Positions 24,677-35,140 of a DNA stretch of 64,000 nucleotides are shown here, piece after piece. The notes beneath the pieces are model-generated. The model did not search any database. It was not told the origin of the DNA and worked only from the letters and a program-made list of their open reading frames with translations. The stretch lies in assembly GCA_033032865.1 (NCBI GenBank), contig JAWHQI010000009.1, positions 13,038,001 to 13,102,000 of the forward strand, in the 5' to 3' direction. This stretch comes from Dactylorhiza incarnata. Taxonomy: Eukaryota; Streptophyta; Magnoliopsida; Asparagales; Orchidaceae. The translations under genes and the position numbers were made by a program. Numbering within the stretch: position 1 is the stretch's first letter; the number at the start of each line of letters is the position of its first letter.

Positions 24677-27600
24677 TCATCCTAAGATGTCTAAGACTCC
24701 TAATTCCAATCTTAACATTTGAAACCTTGCATCGGGAAGAGGTTTAGTAAATATATCAGCAAGTTGAGAGTCCGTGCCAATGAAACTAATCCTTACATTT
24801 TCCTTTTAAATGTGATCCCTTATGAAATGATGACGCACATCTATATGTTTGGATCTAGAGTGGTGTACCGGATTATTTGTGAGATCAATGGCACTTTTGT
24901 TGTCACATTTTAGTTCAATATTTTTTAGATGAAGACCAAAGTCCTCTAAAGTTTGGCTCATCCATAGTGCGTGTGCACAACAACTCCCTAATGCAATGTA
25001 TTCGGCCTCCGTGGTGGAGAGTGCAACCGAATTTTGTTTCCTACTAGACCATGCAACTAATGAGGGTCCTAGAAAATGACAAGTACCACTGGTGCTTTTT
25101 CTATCAAGTGAACAACCGGCATAATCCGAATCGGAATAGCCATGCAATGTAAATGAATCATTATGTGGGTACCATAATCCTAATCTAGATGACCCAATGA
25201 GATATCTAAAAATTCGTTTTACCGCTTTTAAATGAGATTCTTTTGGATTGGCTTGAAATCGAGCACATAAGCATACGACAAACATAATATCGGGTCTAGT
25301 TGCACTAAGATAAAGTAGGGATCCTATCATACCTCTATATAAGGTTTGATCAATTGAAATTCCCGATTCATCTTTTCCTAATTTAAATGACGCACTCATT
25401 GGTGTAGAAGCATGTTTAAGGTTTTCAAATCCAAAACGTTTAAGCATATCATGGACATATTTAGTTTGACATACAAAAATACCATCAATTCTTTGTGATA
25501 TTTGAAAACCAAGGAAATAAGAAAGTTCTCTTACTAGACTCATTTCAAATTCATTTTTCATCACTAAAATAACTTCTTTACACATCTCTTCATTAGTAGA
25601 TCTAAAAATAATATCATCAACATATATTTGTAAAATAATTATATCATCATTGTTGTGCTTAATGAATAGAGTATTATCCGCACTTCCCATAATATAATCG
25701 TGTTTCAATAAAAATGTTGTAGGTCTTTTATACCATGCACGGGGCGCTTGTTTTAAACCATAAAGCGCTTTTTCTAATTTATAAACATGATTTGGAAATT
25801 TTTCATTAATAAAACCGGGGGGTTGTTCAACATAAACTTCTTCTTTTACAAACCCGTTTAGAAACGCACTTTTCACATCCATTTGAAATAGTTTTATTCT
25901 TTTAAATCTTGCAAATGCTAGAAAAATTCTTATAGACTCCAATCTAGCAACAGGTGCAAAAGATTCATCAAAATTTATCCCCTCGATTTGTGAATATCCT
26001 TGTGCTACTAAGCGTGCTTTATTTCTAGATATTCTAGACTCACCATCTAATTTATTTTTGAAAATCCATTTTACGCCTACAACCGGGTGATTAGATGGTC
26101 TTTCTACTAATTTCCAAACATTATGTCGCTCAAATTGTTCTAACTCTTCATTCATAGCCAAAAACCAAAATTCATCGTTTAAAGCAGTAGAAACGTTTTT
26201 TGGTTCTATTTCGGAAACAAAGCAAACATTTGAATAAGATTCATGAAGAGAAGAGCGAGTTCTTACCCCGATGGATGGTTCACCAATTATAAGTTCCCGT
26301 GGATGATCCTTTGTGAATTTTAAGACGCTTGGAGGTACATATTCATCTTTCTTGGCCTCCTCTTCTTCTTCTTTGGAAGGTTCTTCATCACCATGCTCCA
26401 AAGGAGGTAATAGATCATCCTCTTTGCCTGCGGAAAGTCTTTCTATACAAGGAACAAGCTCATCAAATTTCACATTAATTGACTCTTCGACTTTTCTAGT
26501 TCTTTTATTAAAAACTCTATAAGCTTTACTAGTTGAAGAGTATCCAAGAAATGTTCCTTCATCACATTTTTCATCAAACTTTTCCAAGCTATCTTTTGTA
26601 TTTAAAATAAAGCATTTACAACCGAAAACTTTGAAGTAAGATACATTAGGCTTCTTTTGAAAATAAAGTTCATATGGTGTGAGATTTAAAGATGGGCGAA
26701 GCATGATTCTATTTATAACATAACATGATGTGTTTACGGCTTCGGCCCAAAAGGACTTAGGTAATTTATATTCACATAACATAGTGCGTGCTAGCTCTTG
26801 AAGTGTTCTATTCTTTCTTTCTACAACACCATTTTGTTGTGGTGTGCGTGGTGCGGAGAACTCATGTTTTATGCCTAACATGTCACAATAAGATGTAAAT
26901 TTTTCATTTTCAAATTCTCCTCCATGATCCGAGCGAATGCATTTAATTTTTAAATCACTTTCATTCTGAATACGAGTACATAATTTTGAAAATTCACAAT
27001 ACGCTTCGGATTTGGATGAGAGAAATATTGTCCAACAATATCTAGAAAAATCATCTATTAAAACATATGTATATAATCTACCACCAAGACTTGCGGTGCT
27101 AACGGGACCAAAAAGATCCATATGAATTAATTGCAAAAGTCTTGTAGTAGAAATAACATTTTTACTTTTGAAAGAGGATCTAGTAATTTTACCTTTTTGA
27201 CATGGTGAACAAAGTGAAGGTAAATTTCCATTTAATCTAGGCAATCCTCTAATTAAATCTCTTTTGGCAAGTTTTACAATAAGCTTTGTGCTAGCATGTC
27301 CTAGCCTTCTATGTCAAAGTTCAAGTTCATCATTTTTGGTAATAAAATATTTTAAAGATGATTTTGAAAGATCATGAAATGAAACTATATAAACATTGTG
27401 TATTCTTGGTGCAGTTAGTAAAATATTGTTTGTAATAGGATTAGATATTTTGCATAGATTAATAGAAGATTCAAATAAAACATTTAATCCTTTATCACAT
27501 AATTGGATAAATGAAATAAGATTATGTTTTAGCCCTTTTACATAAAGAACATTTGATATAGTGAAGGATTCGTTACCAACTGTACCAATTCCCATGATCC

Positions 27601-29695
27601 TTCCTTTTCCGTTGTCACCAAACGTCACGATCCCTCCCTTCTTCTTTTCTAGGCTAAGGAACTTTGCTTTATTGCCCGTCATGTGCTTGGAGCATCCTGA
27701 ATCCAAGTACCACACGTCTTCATTGTCCTTAGCATGCCTGCACATCTAGAAAGAAGATGAGAGTAAAGATCCGGATACCCAAGTGGAACCTCCCATAGAA
27801 TAAGTGGAAGCCTTAGGTACCCAGATTTGCTTTAAAGTATTTTGTTTTATTTTCCTGCGAGAACTAGTTGTGTGACCCAACCTATAACAGTTTGCACACG
27901 AAATAAAGGGGGTTGAGACCCTTTTATGGAAAATTTTCTTGCTGGAATAAATTTGATTTACAGAAAGAAAGCATTTTGAAAAAGAAATTTCAGGTTTCTG
28001 GTATGAGGTGTTAGCGCCGGCGTTAGTGGCTAGCGCCGGGCGGTAGCCCTCACCTCGATATTCGAGCCCAAACTTTCCAGAACCATGGCACTGGTTCCCT
28101 AAAATCATGTCCAGTGATTTTTGGCCTATTCCAAATTTTTTAATAGCCATGGTGAGATCATGAGCTTGTGCTTTAAGTAAAGAATTTTCTTTCACAAGCA
28201 TGACACACCTATTTTCAAAACCTTTTTTATTATTTTTGATTTGCAAAAGAGAGGCTTCTAATTTCCTTTCTAATTCCCCCTTCTCTTTTGTAAGAGTTTT
28301 GGCATGAGAGAGGGCTTTAGAAAGTGACTCTTCTATATCTTTTGCCAATTTAGTGGAGTGATCACATTCTTGGCAAGAAACCTTTCTCTTTTCTAAACCA
28401 ATTGCCTTTTTGGAAAGCTTTTGATTTTCTTTAATAAGAGATTCATTTTCACGATTTAATAAAATACTATCTTTCATATTTTTATCAAAAGTTTTGCAAG
28501 TTTCAAGAAATTCATTAAACAATTCATCATAAGTGGGAGGAGTTACCTCAGTGTCACTAGGAACACTGGTGTCGTCGCCGTCGTTTCCACGTCCCATGAG
28601 GCACATGTTTGCTTCCTCATCTTCGCTTGATGAAGACTCGATTGATTCTTCGGAGGAGGAGGAAGAGGAGTCATCTCATGTCTTTGCCTTTAGCACCTTC
28701 CTCTTTTCTTTCCCTTTGTGTTGTTTCTCCTTTTTCTCCTTCAAGAATTTTGGGCATTGGCTCCTTATGTGCCCCGTCTTCCTACAATGATAGCATTCCG
28801 ATGGAGGTCTCTCTTCTTCATTGTCGCTCTCTTTTTCCTTCTTTGAAGATGACCCTTTCCATCTTTCACCTTTTTGGACAAATTTCCGGAAAGTGTTTCG
28901 CCTTTCCGGATTTCGCATGAACTTTCAGAAGTTCTTCACCAAAAGACTTTCTTCATCTTCATCCTCATCCTCTTGGCACTCTTTCTTTGATTTTAGTGCC
29001 AACGCCTTCTTCTTTGGCTCCTTGTTGTATTCATCATGTTGGATTTTGAGTTCTACCTCATGGGTTTTGAGATTCCCAATGAGGCTCTCAACTTGGAGCG
29101 TCCTTAAGTTGTGCGACTCCGAAATAGCCGTCACCTTCGGGTTGAATTTTGGAGGAAGAGAACGAAGGATCTTACGGACCAAGTCGCCATTTGAGAAAGT
29201 CTTTCAAAGAGCTTTTGAGGCATTGACGATCTTGGTGAAGCGCGTGTACATACCATCAACATCTTCGCTTTCATCCATTCGGAATTTTTCATATTCCGAC
29301 TCCAGTTGAAAAAGCTTGGAATCTTTAACCTGCGATGTACCTTCATGAGTAACTTCCAAATGATTCCAAATTTCATAAGCAGTAGTACATGCAGAAATTC
29401 TATTAAATTCATTTCTATCTAACGCACAAAATAGAGCATTCATGGCTTTTGCGTTATTTTTACATTTGAGTTTATCCCGATCATCCCATTTATCTTTGGG
29501 TTTTTCTAACATAACCTCTCCAACTACAAATGTAGGAGGAGTGTATTCTTCTTCTACCATGTTCCAAATCTCAATATCTAGGGTCATTAGAAAACAACGC
29601 ATCCTATTTTTCCAATAATTATAATCTGACCCAGTAAATAGTGGAGGTCTACTAATTCTCTGACCCTCGGAAAAAGCGAGAGCATAAGACGTCAT
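24677..29695 (-). pseudogene. Element Z gag-pol, one frame with six nonsense codons
   Basis: From ATG 29695 to TGA 24677 all segments share one reading frame of 1673 codons. In order: gag (LFTGSDYNYWKNRM), a CCHC knuckle (CYHCRKTGHIRSQC, ~28790), a coiled coil with LDMILGNQ (28600-28090), and protease (WYLDSGCSKHMTG, ~27700). Integrase follows ([44 protein letters not shown]), then RT ([27 protein letters not shown] at ~25615) and RNase H ([21 protein letters not shown]). Nonsense codons are at 29204, 28925, 28676, 27746, 27314 and 24806 (TGA, TGA, TGA, TAG, TGA, TAA). Five of the six fit a transition from the family residue (R, W, Q, W, Q). No frameshift is seen. It cannot make the full polyprotein without readthrough. 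Confidence 0.9.
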
Positions 29696-29729
29696 TATAC
29701 TTGGTTTTTAAACCGTTTGGAATAACCTA

Positions 29730-29741
29730 GCTCTGATACCA
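29730..29741 (-). promoter_or_regulatory. Primer-binding site of Z (tRNA-iMet)
   Basis: GCTCTGATACCA on the plus strand is the complement of TGGTATCAGAGC, two bases from the LTR end. Gag starts only 34 bases further on. Confidence 0.9.
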
Positions 29742-29743
29742 CT

Positions 29744-30898
29744 TGTTGGATCTTACGGCGCCCTTAGAGGGGGGGTGAATAAGGGAATAAAATTCTTTTT
29801 ATAATTTTTAAGATAATTACTAAGTTGTTTTTGATGAATAGGAAATAAGATGACAATTTAGTAATAACAATTTTGCAATAATGAAATTTTACGCCAATTG
29901 AGAGAAATCAAATAAACACAAATATAATAATGATTGCATTATATAAAAAGGGTGTTTACAAAATTTGATTTCAATATCGCTAGAAATCGGAGGCGTACAA
30001 AAGTGAATTTCTTTTCACTTTCTATACCGACTTGTATCCCCACAAATCGGTTGGCTTTAGCCTATCCTTCCCCGGATAAAGCCTCAAGCCGCTCTAGCCA
30101 ACCCAAACTCGGATATGGCCTCAAGCACCCCCTAGATCTAATCCCCTAGACCTAGTCGCCAACTCACGCGGCGAATTCCCCCTAAGCCGCGCAAGGACCT
30201 AGTCGCCAAAAACAAGGCGATTTCACTACAAGATACAAATAAAGAAGTGAAGTAAATAACAAGCAAACTCCCTCTTGAGATTTCTGGAGATGAGGATGAA
30301 GGATCGCTGAAGCACAAGCGAGGTCGAAGCGATCGTTCTTCGGATGCAGCGTGATGGCTTCCTTCTCCAGAATTTCTTCTTTAGCTTTGAGTGGGAGATG
30401 ATGTTTCGGCAGAGTAGCAGCACGAGAGTTTGGGCACAAGTAATGTCTCTGGAAGTTCTTACACAAAACGAGAGAGAACACATCGTTTTATAAATCTTGG
30501 ACCTAGCGCCTGCGGTAGCTGATAGCGCCTGCGGTAGCGTTCGTGTGGAGCGGTTGCGAAACCGTGGGCGGCGTGGCGTTGTGCACGATCTTGAGTTAGC
30601 GCCTGCGGTATCGCTAGCGCTGGCGGTAGCGTTATGGAACCGCTGAGACAAAACCGCTGAGATGATCTTGAGCTAGCGCCTGGCGTTAGCGCTAGCGCTG
30701 GCGGTAGCGCTAGCGCCTGCGTTAACCTCTAGCGCTGGCGGTAGTGCTCCATTCAGAAAGTTTGATTCCATGCTGCCTTCTACCTGTGGAGTATTGCACC
30801 TATAGTTCCTGCACAATATAAACACACTACAAGCAATATCAAATATAATATGGGATTTGTTATTCTCAAACAAAGGGATGTGACACACATGTCCAACA
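29744..30898 (-). repeat. Element Z 5' LTR (1155 bp)
   Basis: It has the same boundaries as 21570-22731. It is adjacent to the primer-binding site at 29730-29741. Its GC-rich AGCG(C/T)CTGGCGGTAGCG block lies at 30508-30750. Confidence 0.93.
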
Positions 30899-31490
30899 GT
30901 ACCTTCTCCTGAATGAAGTGGCAGTCGACTTCGAGTGAACCCAACATCACAACAACCTGACTGAACTTGTCAAACCATGCTCGGGGAGACTGTTTGAGAC
31001 CATAAAGAGATTTCTTTAGACGACATACAAGAGACTCCCCCGTGGCCTCAAACCCGGGAGGTTGTTGCATGTAGACAGTTTCCTGCAAATCGCCATTGAG
31101 AAAAGCATTCTTAACATCCAATTGTTGCATGTAGACAGGAGAGAAAATTTCATCATAATCCAGGCCTTGTTGTTGAGTAAAGCCACGAGCAATAAGACGA
31201 TCCTTGAGATGTTGAACTATCCCATCAGGGTCATGCTTGATGGCAAAGACCCGCTTGCATCCCACACAAGTCTGGCCAGGAGGAAGAGGGACAAGATCCC
31301 AAGTGTGATTTGCCCAAAGAGCCGACATTTCATCATCCATGGCTGCCCGCCACCTTGAATGTTGAAGAGCCTCCTGCAAAGAGTTAGGGGTGGAAATAGA
31401 GGAGAGAGAAGTTACAAATTCTCGGAGTTCCGGAAAGAGGCGATGTAAGGATACATAGTCTACTAGGGGGTGAGTCGTAGAAGCAGGCGT
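30899..31490 (-). pseudogene. Element Y pol fragment (RT), internally deleted
   Basis: On the minus strand it reads LQEALQHSRWRAAMDDEMSA, then the RT entry (TWDLVPLPPG, GFTQQQGLDYDEIFSPV). It jumps to QLDVKNAFLNG and VYMQQPPGF, then SLYGLKQSPRAWFDKFSQVV. A direct repeat of TTGTTGCATGTAGACAG (about 31062-31078 and 31122-31138) marks the first deletion, consistent with template switching. After RAWFDKFSQ the sequence skips the YVDD palm and most of RNase H and resumes at LEVDCHFIQEKV, which is then interrupted by element Z. The remaining C-terminus is at 21421-21569. Confidence 0.82.
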
Positions 31491-31696
31491 AAAAATGAGA
31501 GAAAAATGAGAGAAAAAGTAAATATTTCCAAACTTTTATTTCTCCAATATATATTTTACACAAGCATTTGTACATTTATATAGGAAAAGAGAGGGCAGAG
31601 AAAATCTCATTCTAAGATGTGGGACTAAAGAACTACAAAGAGAGTGGGTCTAGTTGGGCCTTCATTATTGGGCCTTTTTACATGATTTCTTTAACA
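31491..31696 (-). repeat. Element Y 5' LTR (~206 bp)
   Basis: It has the same sequence as 21222-21420 with a small duplication of AAAAATGAGAG at its inner edge. Pol sequence abuts directly, so the primer site, gag, protease and integrase have been deleted. Confidence 0.82.
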
Positions 31697-31701
31697 AATA
31701 C

Positions 31702-31723
31702 GATAATACTAATAACTTCAACA
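31702..31723 (-). repeat. Element X 5' LTR, right remainder
   Basis: GATAATACTAATAACTTCA followed by ACA equals the end of the left X LTR. It is flanked on its right by the TTGAG duplication (31724-31728). Confidence 0.85.
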
Positions 31724-31728
31724 TTGAG

Positions 31729-32366
31729 ATTAGTCCCACATCGAAAAACTAATGTATTCTCGGTGCATTTAATATAGATTATATGCCCCTCAACATATAA
31801 GTAATTGATTTTAGGTTGAATGAATATGCTTAATAATGGTCTCAGAGGAAGCTAAGCCTAGCAACAAACTCCCGTGTTACCCAATTAAAAGTGAGTGTAT
31901 TGAGAATGTAATTGTGTGCACTTAATATAGATTATGGGCCCTCTCCACCAATAAACAATTTTTTGGTTTAGAGTTGAGCTTTAGAAACAACAAAAAGGCT
32001 AAATCGCCCACCCCGCACAAATCACCTCGATTTTTATACCAAATAGGTTGCATTTGGTACATCGTGATTTGATTTAGACCTTGTAAAAAAATCTGACTGT
32101 GGTGCGGTTGGAAACCATTATGCTCCTTGGGCCCATTCCATGGTATAGCAATTAGCAACATTGCCTAAAATTGTGGGACTAATCTATGCACTTAGCTTTA
32201 TAAAATTGGAGTACTATTATTTGATCTTGTAATTATAAAGTTACAATTTCTGAAGCTTGTTGTGCACCTGATGCTCGTGACTTTGGATTCATTTGGATTC
32301 ATTTATAATCAGAGGATGAAAGCATTGAAAAAGCATATAATGCCTAGAACAAATTTGACTTTGATA
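31729..32366. other. Intergenic DNA between X and the chromovirus
   Basis: No gene is recognised. 'taatatagattat(a/g)(t/g)gccc' occurs twice (about 31768-31792 and 31923-31941), and 'attagtcccacatcg' at 31729 is a string often seen at edges of plant repeats. I could not define an element. Confidence 0.4.
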
Positions 32367-32644
32367 TGAACTTGCTAGGGGAGATAGAGATCTAGAGAGA
32401 AACTACGGGAGAAGAAGAGAAGTTAGGGTTTGGGAGAGGAAGAAGAGAATACCTGAGAATAATACTTTGATAGCCGCCTTGGAGGAGCCCCGGGCCTATT
32501 AATACCCGGGGACAGAGGGGGCCGGCCGGCCCCCTCAAGTAGGGGCTGAACCGGGTTGGTTCAGCCCCGTTGCTTTGCACGTGCTCCTTTAGTCGCCGAG
32601 AGTACTTATGCTCGGAGAATCGTAACGCATGCGGGGGCATAACA
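32367..32644 (-). repeat. Chromovirus 3' LTR (278 bp)
   Basis: It runs TGAACTTGC to ...GGCATAACA. It contains the GC-rich inverted pair GGGGGCCGGCCGGCCCCC at about 32517-32535. It is about 26 bp shorter than its partner because of an internal deletion after GGTTGGTTCAGCCCC. Confidence 0.8.
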
Positions 32645-33911
32645 TTCCCCTCCCGATCAAGAACCAGCTTGTCCTCAAGGTGGAAGTCCGGAAACCTCTC
32701 ACGGAACTCCAACAAGTCGACCCAAGAATTATGAGCCTCTGTCATATTCCTCCATTTGACGAGCACCTCTGGGCGGTACTCCGTGCCCCATTTTTTTCAT
32801 ATGGTCAAAAGAATGGTCTCCGGTGAAGGCCGCAATTCGCCGACGGTAGTGGCCTCTCGTAGGTTAGAACTGGCATGAACAGAGTCCCCAATCTTCCTTT
32901 TAAGCACTGAGACATGGAATGTCGGGTGGATGCGGGAGCCCTCTGGAAATGCCAAAGTATAAACTACTGGACCCACTTGTTGGATAATGCGGAACGGCCC
33001 GTAGAATCGTGGCGCCAGCTTCTGATTAGCGAGCCGAGAGACTGACAGTTGCCTATACGGTTGGAGCCTGAGGAAAACCTCGTCGCCCACCACAAATTCC
33101 CGTTCAGTAAGATGTTTGTCTGCCTGGATCTTAATGCGCTCCTGAGCGGCCCGTAAGTTGTCCCGAAGTAACATTAACGTACGATCCCGATCCTGTAGCG
33201 TCCGATCGATGGCCGAAAGAGCGGTGCTGTCTGGCTCATAAGAACTCAACGTGGGAGGTGGCCTGCCGTACACCACCTCAAAAGGGGTGAGCTTACTTAC
33301 CATATGATAGGACGTGTTGTAGCAGTACTCGGCCCAATGCAACCAACGGGTCCACGTGCGTGGTTCATCCATCACAAAGCACCGTAAATAAGTCTCGACC
33401 CCCCTTGAGAACCTCCGTCTGCCCGTCAGTTTGGGGATGGTTGGTCGTGCTCATGCGAAGTGTGGTGCCCTGCAACCGGAAAAGCTCCTTTCAGAATTTG
33501 CTCACAAAAACTGGGTCCCTGTCTGAGATGATAGAACGTGGGGTGCCATGGAGTCTCACGATCTCCCGGACAAACAACTCAGCAACGGTCTCCCCAGTGT
33601 ATGGATGGCTCAAGGCTAGAAAATGCTCGTACTTGGACAGCTTGTCGACCACAACAAGAATGACGGACTTGCCCTGAGATTTGGGCAGGCCGTCTATGAA
33701 GTCCATGGAGACCGTGTCCCAAATATGGTGTGGAATCTCTAGCGGGGTAAGCAGTCCCGCGGGCGATGTGGTCTCATACTTCTGTCGCTGGAAAACCTCA
33801 CACTCCCGCACGAACTGTTGGACATCCCGACGCATGCCCTTCCAAAAGACATTCGCACGGACTCGCTGCAGCGTACGAAGAATACCGGCATGACCGCCAG
33901 TCGGGGATGCA
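32645..33911 (-). pseudogene. Chromovirus integrase and chromodomain-type tail, broken
   Basis: From 33911 leftward the minus strand reads SPTGGHAGILRTLQRVRANV (zinc-binding H2C2 region, first histidine lost), CEVFQRQK, then the catalytic core (IWDTVSMDFIDGLPKS, VDKLSKYEHF, IISDRDPVF). Next come YCYNTSYH and the GPF/Y-type C-terminus (LAPRFYGPFRIIQQVG), then VLVKWRNMTEAHNSWVDLLE, the chromodomain-like end of Tekay/Reina-type chromoviruses. Breaks are TGA for a tryptophan near 33491, a frameshift near 33400, and a stop near 32797. The tail reads on into the 3' LTR. Confidence 0.85.
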
Positions 33912-34215
33912 TGGAACTTGCTAGGGGAGATAGAGATCTAGAGAGAAACTACGGGAGAAGAAGAGAAGTTAGGGTTTGGGAGAGGAAGAAGAGAATACCT
34001 GAGAATAATACTTTGATAGCCGCCTTGGAGGAGCCCTGTGCCTATTAATACCCGGGGACAGAGGGGGCCGACCGGCCCCCTCAAGTAGGGGCTGAACCGG
34101 GTTGGTTCATCCCCCATTCGGCCCTTTTTAATGATTGGGGGCTGAACCGGCGCGTGCTCCTTTAGTCGCCGAGAGTACTTATGTCCGGAGAATCATAACG
34201 CATGCGGGCATAACA
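33912..34215 (-). repeat. Chromovirus 5' LTR (304 bp)
   Basis: It starts TGGAACTTGC and ends GCATAACA. It contains an extra 'cattcggccctttttaatgat' segment absent from the other LTR. Confidence 0.8.
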
Positions 34216-35140
34216 GACGTATCAACAATTTATCTGTTGATAACAATTGGTATTATCTTCCAATGCATTTTGATTTATTTAATTTGTGAAATACAGAATT
34301 TGGAAGATTGTGTTAGGCATTTTTCTAGAGTACGCCGTCTAATTAACTTTCTTTCTTATGATAAATTTCAAGTTCAACAAAATTATGTTTTCTCACAAGA
34401 TACATTATATGTTTTTCATTTAGATTCTTATTTGTCGTTAAAACTATCATTTAGTATTAGGCAAGTACTAAAACAACGTGTGAACACTTGATAGAGATTA
34501 ACAGAGGATAAAGAATCATAAAGCCGAGCCCAAGTTTTGAAGAAAACAAAATCGGTGTGGTGCTTGCTTCAACCAAAACAGTGCCCCTGTGAAACAGTTG
34601 CGATTTGAGCCCAAATTGTTGCGTGCAGGCCTATTTCAGTTTGATGCTTAGGTTCTAACAGTCTACAACAAACAAAAGTGGCATTCTTTTCAAATAATTC
34701 ATCAAACAATATACTTCTTCATCCTCAACAGCTATTTCTGTGATCTTTATAATAACAACGTGGCCAAAGCTATGATGATGAAAAATGAGACTCCTCGTCT
34801 ATCCGCAATTTGCATCCAAAGAAATCCCGAACAATGAGATGCAATTCAATCATAGACATTTCCCGCATCTAACAACTATTTTTGTGGTCTTTATAATAAA
34901 ATGGCCAAAGCTATGAAGATGAAAAATGAGACTCCTGGCAATTTGCATCCAAAGAAATCCCGAACAATGAGATGCAATTCAATCATAGTCATTTCCCACC
35001 TTCTACCCTCCATCTAAAGGACATACGGAAGAAATTTACCACTAAATGTGAAACTGCTACAATAAGATATATGTACCGCAATAGTCAGGAAACTCACGGA
35101 AGTGCTCCTGGACAACTACAACGCCAAATGGATAGTTGAA
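34216..35140. other. Unassigned DNA with a tandem duplication
   Basis: A plus-strand reading (IQNLEDCVRHFSRVRRLINF..., about 34280-34490) is open but I do not recognise it. The rest looks non-coding. Confidence 0.35.
34727..35005. repeat. ~140-bp tandem duplication
   Basis: 'aaca(g/a)ctattt(c/t)tgtg(a/g)tctttataata' at 34727 recurs at 34871, and the copies stay similar to 'atcatag(a/t)catttccc'. The offset is 144 bp, with a short deletion in the second copy. Confidence 0.85.

Larger units (their letters stand above)
21570..30898 (-). mobile_element. Element Z: nearly complete SIRE/Maximus-type copia (9.3 kb)
   Basis: LTRs are at 21570-22731 and 29744-30898, with TSD GTGCC (21565-21569) against GTACC (30899-30903), one mismatch. 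The primer-binding site TGGTATCAGAGC is the complement of 29730-29741 and the polypurine tract lies at 22732-22745. The gag-pol frame occupies 24677-29695, followed by ~1.9 kb of AT-rich 3' sequence. SIRE placement rests on the long gag with a coiled coil and an LDMILGNQ motif, plus repeated polypurine tracts. The LTRs differ by few substitutions and a repeat-copy difference, suggesting recent insertion. Confidence 0.92.
21222..31696 (-). mobile_element. Element Y: deleted Ale/Retrofit-type copia nested in X
   Basis: Its target duplication is AATAG (21217-21221) against AATAC (31697-31701), one mismatch; the unoccupied X LTR shows AATAC. The 3' LTR is 21222-21420 and the 5' LTR about 31491-31696. 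Only a shortened pol lies between, and it is split by element Z. No primer-binding site, gag, protease or integrase core remains. Confidence 0.85.
19694..31723 (-). mobile_element. Element X: short non-autonomous copia-type LTR element (interrupted)
   Basis: The target duplication TTGAG is at 19689-19693 and 31724-31728. The left LTR is 19694-19862 and the right LTR 21076-21221 plus 31702-31723, split by element Y. On the minus strand the primer site TGGTATTAGAGC is the complement of 21064-21075, and the polypurine tract abuts the left LTR at 19863-19881. The internal domain (19863-21075, ~1.2 kb) has no gag or pol, so X alone is ~1.55 kb, a TRIM/SMART-like size. Confidence 0.88.
32367..34215 (-). 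mobile_element. Deleted Ty3/gypsy chromovirus (integrase and 3' end only)
   Basis: LTRs are at 32367-32644 and 33912-34215, sharing 'gaacttgctaggggagatag' at one end and 'cgcatgcgggcataaca' at the other. The polypurine tract lies at 32645-32660 (plus-strand TTCCCCTCCCGATC). Between them only the integrase and a chromodomain-type tail remain; the primer site, gag, protease, RT and RNase H are gone, with the 5' LTR joined directly to the integrase zinc-finger region. Flanking 5-mers (TGATA and GACGT) do not match, so no target duplication is visible. Confidence 0.82.

Noticed and set aside
31729..31800. Extra SNX2 exon right of element X
   Set aside because: No reading resembling the PX domain or upstream SNX2 sequence was found in 31729-32366.
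34135..34491. Plus-strand 118-codon reading as a host gene
   Set aside because: It begins inside the chromovirus LTR and has no recognisable domain. Left as unassigned DNA.
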